Assembly: GCA_035548175.1 (NCBI GenBank)
Contig: DASZTO010000004.1
Span: forward strand, 6,709 to 70,708
Direction: 5' to 3'
From: CALCHA01 sp035548175
Lineage (GTDB): Bacteria > Planctomycetota > Phycisphaerae > WQYP01
DNA length: 64,000 nt
Shown: piece by piece, positions 58,308 to 64,000 of the stretch
Position numbering within the stretch: the stretch's first letter is position 1
Layout of the letters: every line of letters begins with the position of its first letter
Program-made: the position numbers and the translations under genes
Notes under the pieces: generated by a model
What the model saw: only the letters and a program-made list of their open reading frames with translations
The model's database searches: none
Told to the model about the DNA's origin: nothing

Positions 58308-60671
58308 ATGTCGCCGAAACGCTTCGCCCTCGCCGCCGCCTTTTACTATTCACTATTCACCATTCACTGTTCCACCGCCGCCCCCATCGACATCACCCTC
58401 ACCGCCCCGCCCGCCCCCACCCCCACCTCCGCCTTCCACCTCGGCACCCCCACTTCCCCCACTGGCCAGACGCTCACCGTCAACGGCTCCTCCATCCTCC
58501 TCAACGGCCAGCCCGCCATCCCCGTCATGGGCGAGTTCCATTACTCCCGCTACCCCGCCAGCGAATGGCGCACCGAACTCCTCAAAATGAAAGCCGGCGG
58601 CATCACCGTCGTCTCCACCTACGTCTTCTGGATCCATCACGAAGAAATCGAAAACCACTGGGACTGGTCGGGCAACCGCGACCTCCGCACATTCGTCCAA
58701 ACCTGCCAGGACGTCGGCCTGCCCGTCATCGTCCGCATGGGCCCCTGGGACCACGGCGAAGTCCGCAACGGCGGCTTCCCGGAATGGCTCCTCCACAAGA
58801 ATCCCCCCATCAAACTCCGCTCCGAAGACCCCGCCTTCCTCGCACAGGTCAAAGACCTCTACACCCAGATCGCCACCCAGCTCAAAGGCGAACTCTGGAA
58901 AGATGGCGGCCCGGTCATCGGCGTGCAGCTCGATAACGAATTCGGCGGCCAGGCCTCCTACCTCCTCGCCCTCAAAAAAATCGCCGTTGATTCCGGCATC
59001 GACACGCCCCTCTACACCCGCACCGGCTGGCCCGCGCTCCGATCGCCGATGCCGTTCGGCGAGATTCTTCCCCTCTTCGGCGGCTATGCCGAAGGCTTCT
59101 GGGACAAGGCCCTCACCCCCATGCCCGGCGCCTACTGGCAGGTCTTCACGTTCGCCCGGGAACGCACCGACACCGCCGTCGGCACCGACGTCCTGGGCAA
59201 CCGCGCCAAAACCGATGAAGCCAACACCAACGAATACCCCTACCTCACCTGCGAACTCGGCGGCGGCATGATGACCTCCTACCACCGCCGCATCCACATC
59301 GACCCCCGCGACGCCTACGCCCTCGAACTCGTCAAAATCGGCTCCGGCTCCAACCTCCCCGGCTTCTACATGTACCACGGCGGCACCAACCCCGACCCCG
59401 ACTCCCCCGCCACCTCACCCCCCTGGCTCCAGGAATTCCAAAACGCCACCATGACCAACTCCAACGACATGCCCGTCAAAACCTATGACTTCCAGGCCCC
59501 CCTCGGCGAGTTCGGCCAAATCCGCGAACCCTACTACCTCCTCAAACGCACCCACCTCTTCCTCAAAGACTTCGGCGAACAACTCGCCCCCATGACCACC
59601 ACCTTCCCCGCCGAACGCCCCAAAAATCAGCAGGACACCTCCACCCTCCGCTACGCCATCCGCTCCGACGGCCACTCCGGCTACATCTTCATCAACAATT
59701 ACCAGCGCGGCATCGAAATGCCCGCAAAAGAAAACGTCCAATTCACCCTCCACCTCGCCGACAACTCCACCCTCACCGTCCCCACCACCCCCATCACGAT
59801 CCCCGCCGATTCCACCCTCGTCCTCCCCTTCAATTTCCGTCTCCCTTCCGGTGAAAGCATACCCTCCACCACCGCCGAGCCCCTCTGCTCCGTCACCGAC
59901 GGCGCCGACTCGCTGACCCTCTTCACCGCCCCCGCCGGTCTCCCCGCCCCCGCCATCGAAAACCCCCACGTCCTCACCGTCGACGAGCCCAAATCTCTCC
60001 GTAGCTACCGCGCCAAGCTCGCCGGCAAAGAACGCATCCTCTACTCCGACGACGACCTCACCACCGACGGCGACACCGTCACCCTTTCCTCGCCCTCCGA
60101 CAAATTCAACCTCCTCATGTGGCCCCCCGCTGATATCACTCCCGCCGGCACCGCCAACCTCAAAACCCAACCTGCCAAAGACGGCCCCCTCGAAGGCCTC
60201 GCCACCACCCTCGCCGTCCCCGCCCCGGTCACCGCCACTCTCGAAAAGCTAAAAGACGCCGGCCCCTTGCGCACCATCCCCATCAAACCCCGCGGCAACG
60301 CAGAAGAACCCACCGACGCCGACTTTGATAACGCCGCCGTCTACCAAATCCACCTCCCCGCCAACATCGACCCCTCCCGCGACCTCCTCCTCCGCCTCCA
60401 CTACACCGCCGACGTCGCCCGCCTCTACCTCGACGGAAAACTCCTCACCGACAACTTCTACAACGGCGCCCCTTTCGACCTCTCCCTCAAACGCTTCGCC
60501 CCCCAAATCTACACCGGCAAACTCACCCTCAAACTCCTCCCCCTCCAGAAAAACGCCCCCATCTACATCCAGAAAGAAGACCAACCCGACTTCGGCGATA
60601 AAGACTCCCTCTGCACCGTCGCTCCGCCCGAAATCATCGAAACGCACACGCTCACGTTCACAGTCAAATAA
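58308..60671 (+). CDS. Secreted GH35 beta-galactosidase-like enzyme
   Basis: GH35 enzymes release terminal beta-galactose. The 787-aa product has the family core: ILLNGQPAIPVMGEFHYSRY, WRTELLKMKAGGITVVSTYV, PVIVRMGPWDHGEVRNGGFP, acid/base Glu in VQLDNEFGGQASY (residue 211) and nucleophile Glu in LTCELGGGMMTSYHRR (residue 316). The N-terminal hydrophobic piece FYYSLFTIHCS, part of the export signal, is coded by a 7-base tandem array. The C-terminal part holds jelly-roll-like domains. It lies 32 bases after araH, so it is probably in the same transcript. Confidence 0.92.
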   Translation: MSPKRFALAAAFYYSLFTIHCSTAAPIDITLTAPPAPTPTSAFHLGTPTSPTGQTLTVNGSSILLNGQPAIPVMGEFHYSRYPASEWRTELLKMKAGGITVVSTYVFWIHHEEIENHWDWSGNRDLRTFVQTCQDVGLPVIVRMGPWDHGEVRNGGFPEWLLHKNPPIKLRSEDPAFLAQVKDLYTQIATQLKGELWKDGGPVIGVQLDNEFGGQASYLLALKKIAVDSGIDTPLYTRTGWPALRSPMPFGEILPLFGGYAEGFWDKALTPMPGAYWQVFTFARERTDTAVGTDVLGNRAKTDEANTNEYPYLTCELGGGMMTSYHRRIHIDPRDAYALELVKIGSGSNLPGFYMYHGGTNPDPDSPATSPPWLQEFQNATMTNSNDMPVKTYDFQAPLGEFGQIREPYYLLKRTHLFLKDFGEQLAPMTTTFPAERPKNQQDTSTLRYAIRSDGHSGYIFINNYQRGIEMPAKENVQFTLHLADNSTLTVPTTPITIPADSTLVLPFNFRLPSGESIPSTTAEPLCSVTDGADSLTLFTAPAGLPAPAIENPHVLTVDEPKSLRSYRAKLAGKERILYSDDDLTTDGDTVTLSSPSDKFNLLMWPPADITPAGTANLKTQPAKDGPLEGLATTLAVPAPVTATLEKLKDAGPLRTIPIKPRGNAEEPTDADFDNAAVYQIHLPANIDPSRDLLLRLHYTADVARLYLDGKLLTDNFYNGAPFDLSLKRFAPQIYTGKLTLKLLPLQKNAPIYIQKEDQPDFGDKDSLCTVAPPEIIETHTLTFTVK
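58345..58372. repeat. Degenerate 7-base array inside the GH35 signal-peptide region
   Basis: Four units of actattc type (actattc twice, accattc, actgttc) in exact 7-base phase code the hydrophobic residues of the signal peptide. The phase of 7 is not a multiple of 3, so the four units are read in different frames. Confidence 0.75.
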
Positions 60672-60717
60672 CCACCTCCTCACGGCCCTTGCCGTCCGTT
60701 GGACACCCGTTTCTATT

Positions 60718-60909
60718 TCATGGCGCTTTTTCCGCAGGCTCGGGAACATGCAGTCCCAACTGCTTCCGCAACTCCTCATACGCCTGGTTGGACCGCTCGG
60801 CGAGCTCCCGCACGTTCCCGTGGGCTTCCCGCGCCAGGCGGTCCCGCACCTTTCGCACGTCGTCCACCGGCGTTCCCTCGGCCTCCCGATTGTTTTCGTC
60901 ACCCATCAT
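60718..60909 (-). CDS. Small charged helical protein between the glycosidase genes
   Basis: The 63-aa product begins at the third ATG-proximal codon (60909), set by AAAGGGA 6 bases upstream. It reads MMGDENNREAEGTPVDDVRK then VRDRLAREAHGNVRELAERS and NQAYEELRKQLGL, a mainly helical, highly charged protein without signal peptide. Codon use and ribosome site suggest a real gene. It lies on the opposite strand between the GH35 and GH2 genes. No family is recognised; the sequence has the look of small planctomycete hypothetical proteins. Confidence 0.65.
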   Translation of the reverse strand: MMGDENNREAEGTPVDDVRKVRDRLAREAHGNVRELAERSNQAYEELRKQLGLHVPEPAEKAP

Positions 60910-61054
60910 CAACATTCCCTTTCAACATGTCCGCCGTCACCAGGTGCGGCGCTGCTCACGCATGCCGAAAAGAAACTTGTCTCGATGTACACTTTCATCG
61001 CGTTCATCCTAGCAGTCGCAACACCCCGCATCTATTCTTCTCCCGGAGCTGCCT

Positions 61055-63904
61055 ATGTCCCGTCGTTATGACCAACGCGTCAGTTACCTCCTCCTCCTCC
61101 TCGCCCTCTCCTCCTGCACCCCCGCCCCGCCGCGCTCCGCCTCCTCCGCCGCCAAGTCAGACGCCAACGTCCTCTCACTCGCCGGCGACTGGCGGTTCCG
61201 CCTCGACCCCTCCGACACCGGCGAAAAGGAAAACTGGCAATCCAGCACCCTCCCCGATCACCTCCGCCTGCCCGGCTCCCTGCAGGAACAAAACTTCGGT
61301 GAGCCGCCCTCCGCCACCGCCCACTGGACCGCGCGCATCGGACTCGCTTTTCTGCGCAATCCCAAGTACCAGCCCTACGAGCAACCCGGCGATTTCGAGG
61401 CCGTCTCGTGGCTGACCCCCAACCGCGTCTACGTCGGCCCCGCCTGGTTCCAACGCGACATCTCCATCCCCCCCGACTGGGCCCACAAACACATCACCCT
61501 CTTCCTCGAACGCCCCCACGGCCAAACCACCCTCTTCCTCGACAACACCAAAATCGACTCCCAATACTCCCTCAACACCCCCCACACCTACACCCTCCCC
61601 AACAACCTCTCCCCCGGCAAACACACCCTCACCCTCCGCGAAGACAACTCCCTCCTCATCCCCGTCGGCGCCGACGCCTCCGCCGTCACCGACCAAACCC
61701 AAACCAACTGGAACGGCTTCATCGGCGACCTCTCCCTCCGCGCCCAGAACCAAATCCGCATCGACGATGTACAGGTCTTCCCCGACCTCCCCGCACACAA
61801 AGCCCACCTTAAAATCACCATTGCCAACGACACCCCCGACACCCTCCACGCTTCCCTCAATTATGGCACCCACGACCACGGCGATCCCGTTATCCGCCAC
61901 TACATAATCCACCGAGATCCTACCGATATTCCCCCCGGCTCCACGACCCTTACCGTCGACGCAGAGGGAGGCAAACCCTGGGATGAATTTCATCCTGAAC
62001 TCACGGATCTCCAAGTCTCCCTCTCCACTCCCGATTTCAAAACGATCTTCGACGACCGCTCCCTCACCTTCGGCATGCGCAAGCTCTCCACCTCCGCCAC
62101 CCAACTCACCATCAACTCCCGCCCCCTCTTCCTCCGCGGAACCCTCGACTGCTGCGTCTTCCCCCTCACCGGATACCCCCCCACCGACCTCGCCTCCTGG
62201 AAACGCGAATTCTCCATCATCAAATCCTTCGGCCTCAATCACATGCGATTCCACTCCTGGTGCCCGCCCGAAGCCGCCTTCGAGGCCGCCGACGAACTGG
62301 GCGTCTACCTCCAGGTCGAAGGCCCCGTCTGGGCCGCCTTTGGCTCGGGCAACGCCCTCGATAAATGGATCCCCGGCGAGCTCGAACGCACCCTCAACAC
62401 CTTCGGCAACCACCCCTCCTTCTGCTTCCTCTCCCCCGCCAACGAACCTGGCTCGCGCACCAATCAGCCCAACGCCGCGTTCCTCTCCAACCTGATCGAC
62501 CAGCTCCGCAAACAAGATCCCCGCCACCTCTACACCGCCGGCTCCAACTGGCCCAACCTTCCCGACGCCGACTACCAGGTGATGTCCGCCCCGCGCATGA
62601 ATTCCTCCCACGAACTCAATCGCGAGCCCGCCACAACCTCCGATTACTCCGCCATCGTCAGCCAGTGGAAAATGCCCGTCGTTTCCCACGAAACCGGCCA
62701 GTGGTGCGTCTACCCCAACTTCGACGAAATTAGGAAATACACCGGCTCTTTAAAGCCCGGCAACCTAGAAATTTTCCAGGACTTCCTCAAAAAAGCCGGC
62801 ATGGCCGACCAGGCCCACGACTTCCTCATGGCCTCCGGTCACTTCCAGGCCATCCTCTACAAAGAAGAAATAGAAGCACTCCTCCGAACCCCCCACATCG
62901 GCGGCTTCCAGCTCCTCGACCTCCACGACTTCCCCGGCCAGGGCACCGCCCCCGTCGGCGTCCTCGACTGCTTCTGGGATGAAAAAGGCTACATCTCCGC
63001 CAAACAATTCTCCTCCTTCTGCGGCCCCGTCGTCCCCCTCGCACGCCTCCCCAAACGCGTCTTCACCACCGATGAAATCTTCGCCGCCAAACTCCAGCTC
63101 GCCAACTACGGCGACACCGACATCCGCGGCGGCGCTCGTTACACCCTCCAGGCCGACGACGGCACCATCATCGGCGGCGGCATCTCCGATCTCTCCGTCG
63201 TCAAGGCCGGAACCCTCACCGACATCGGCGACGCCGTCGCCTTTCTCAAGTCGGTCCAAGCCCCCGCCCGCATCACCCTCACCCTCTCCCTAAACGCCGG
63301 CGAACACGTCAATGCCTGGCAGTTCTGGGTCTACCCCCCCGCCTCCGCCGCCACGCCCGCTCCACAAAATATCCTCATCTCTCCATCCCTCGACAACCAA
63401 ACCCTCGCCGCCCTCAACGCCGGCAAATCCGTCCTCCTCCTCCCTCCCACCAATTCCCTCCCCGGCAATACCCATGGCTCCTTCTCCCCCATCTTCTGGA
63501 ATCGCATCACCTTCCCCGGCGCCGCCATCCACACCCTCTCCATCCTCTGCAATCCCAAAAACCCCGCCCTTGCTCAATTCCCCACCGACGCCTACTCCAA
63601 TTGGCAATGGGCCGACCTCCAGAACCACTCCCACCCCCTCATCCTCCAGGGCCCCACCCAGCCCCTCACCCCCATCGTCCAGATCATCGACGACTGGGAC
63701 ACCGCCCGCAAACTCGCACTCGTCCTCGAAGCCAACGTCGGCAAAGGCAAACTCCTCCTCTCCGCCATCGACCTCTCCTCCAACCTCGACTCCCGCCCCG
63801 CCGCCCGCCAGCTCCGTACCTCCCTCCTCCACTACATGACCACTAAGGACTTCCACCCCGCCGCCACCCTCACCCCCGACCAACTCAAAACCCTCCTCCC
63901 CTGA
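61055..63904 (+). CDS. GH2-family glycosidase, lipoprotein
   Basis: The 949-aa product (ATG 61055, GGAG 7 bases before) has a lipoprotein signal (LLLLLALSSC). A GH2 sugar-binding domain follows (LAGDWRFRLDPSDTGEKENW, VGPAWFQRDISIPPDW, ITLFLERPHGQTTLFLDNTK), then an Ig-like domain (LHASLNYGTHDHGDPVIRHY) and the TIM barrel: LFLRGTLDCCVFPLTGYPP, NHMRFHSWCPPEAAFEAADE, acid/base Glu in FLSPANEPGSR (residue 464) and nucleophile Glu in VVSHETGQWC (residue 546). Family members include beta-galactosidases, beta-glucuronidases and related exo-enzymes; the exact sugar cannot be read. It probably works outside the cell on the same glycan as GH35. Confidence 0.9.
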   Translation: MSRRYDQRVSYLLLLLALSSCTPAPPRSASSAAKSDANVLSLAGDWRFRLDPSDTGEKENWQSSTLPDHLRLPGSLQEQNFGEPPSATAHWTARIGLAFLRNPKYQPYEQPGDFEAVSWLTPNRVYVGPAWFQRDISIPPDWAHKHITLFLERPHGQTTLFLDNTKIDSQYSLNTPHTYTLPNNLSPGKHTLTLREDNSLLIPVGADASAVTDQTQTNWNGFIGDLSLRAQNQIRIDDVQVFPDLPAHKAHLKITIANDTPDTLHASLNYGTHDHGDPVIRHYIIHRDPTDIPPGSTTLTVDAEGGKPWDEFHPELTDLQVSLSTPDFKTIFDDRSLTFGMRKLSTSATQLTINSRPLFLRGTLDCCVFPLTGYPPTDLASWKREFSIIKSFGLNHMRFHSWCPPEAAFEAADELGVYLQVEGPVWAAFGSGNALDKWIPGELERTLNTFGNHPSFCFLSPANEPGSRTNQPNAAFLSNLIDQLRKQDPRHLYTAGSNWPNLPDADYQVMSAPRMNSSHELNREPATTSDYSAIVSQWKMPVVSHETGQWCVYPNFDEIRKYTGSLKPGNLEIFQDFLKKAGMADQAHDFLMASGHFQAILYKEEIEALLRTPHIGGFQLLDLHDFPGQGTAPVGVLDCFWDEKGYISAKQFSSFCGPVVPLARLPKRVFTTDEIFAAKLQLANYGDTDIRGGARYTLQADDGTIIGGGISDLSVVKAGTLTDIGDAVAFLKSVQAPARITLTLSLNAGEHVNAWQFWVYPPASAATPAPQNILISPSLDNQTLAALNAGKSVLLLPPTNSLPGNTHGSFSPIFWNRITFPGAAIHTLSILCNPKNPALAQFPTDAYSNWQWADLQNHSHPLILQGPTQPLTPIVQIIDDWDTARKLALVLEANVGKGKLLLSAIDLSSNLDSRPAARQLRTSLLHYMTTKDFHPAATLTPDQLKTLLP

Positions 63905-63980
63905 CCCCACCGCCCTCGCTCGCCATCATGATGCTGAATCCCCACGCCGCGCCCACCCACCCCCCCTCCCCCCCCTCACA

Positions 63981-64000
63981 TGCGCCCGGCAGGAGTCGAA
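63981..64000 (-). tRNA. 3' end of a tRNA cut by the window edge
   Basis: Read on the minus strand, the last 20 bases give TTCGACT (T loop), CCTGC (3' side of the T stem), CGGGCGC (3' side of the acceptor stem) and discriminator A at 63981. This is the standard 3' half layout without an encoded CCA. The acceptor end would pair with GCGCCCG; several tRNA types, including some arginine tRNAs, have this, so the identity is open. Confidence 0.55.

Noticed and set aside
61175..62689. A 504-codon minus-strand frame opposite the GH2 gene
   Set aside because: Same shadow composition; the GH2 catalytic motifs on the plus strand decide.

Overview
The window looks like a chromosomal segment of a high-GC planctomycete, most likely of the Phycisphaerae type; this is inferred from gene content, not measured. 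The main clues are a PEP-CTERM tail, pseudopilins of the planctomycete style, many glycine-rich secreted proteins, a short murein/division (dcw) cluster that stops at mraY with no ftsQ, ftsA or ftsZ in view, DUF5107-TPR and O-GlcNAc-transferase-like (GT41) proteins, and plant-polysaccharide enzymes. Many genes have readable Shine-Dalgarno sequences, and I used these to choose starts.

Layout. Positions 1-2,000 are a decay zone: the end of one gene, a DUF3592-like membrane protein, a headless glyoxalase (VOC) fragment, a UPF0175 antitoxin with the remains of its toxin, and an orphan PEP-CTERM tail with a perfect terminator. Positions 2,000-20,000 hold mostly single-gene units: a large secreted YetA/PL26-like lyase, a cytochrome b562-like protein, a DUF421 protein, RidA, a three-gene cassette of unknown helical proteins, a flavin reductase, MsrA, a YiiD-type thioesterase, a cupin, a 781-aa unknown with a histone H1-like tail, Ndk, two tandem TPR-GT41 glycosyltransferases and an NAD(P)-binding epimerase-like protein. 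Positions 19,940-33,550 are one minus-strand type II secretion operon (gspE-F-G-H-I-J-K-L-M-C-D) ending in a translationally coupled lipoprotein. Upstream of it lies an ECF sigma / zinc anti-sigma / two Spy-like periplasmic protein operon (33,680-35,960).

Positions 37,250-49,730 hold a small lipoprotein, hemA and the dcw cluster, all on the minus strand and in transcription order mraZ, rsmH, a LysM protein, an ftsL-like gene, ftsI, murE, murF, mraY, then hemA. A candidate MraZ-controlled promoter and an intrinsic terminator inside the cluster are readable. Positions 49,850-63,900 hold a GT4 glycosyltransferase and, divergently, a carbohydrate unit: DUF5107-TPR protein, an L-arabinose-type ABC importer (AraF, AraG, AraH), a GH35 and a GH2 exo-glycosidase. 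With the lyase at 2 kb this suggests use of arabinose- and galactose-bearing pectin side chains. The last 20 bases look like the 3' end of a minus-strand tRNA.

Two window-wide patterns stand out. First, the plus strand is strongly G-rich in the first 19 kb and strongly C-rich from about 41 kb on, whichever way the genes point. Second, short degenerate tandem arrays with units of 7, 8, 9 or 10 bases recur at gene borders; one forms part of the signal-peptide coding region of the GH35 gene, and another supplies the last codons of murE.
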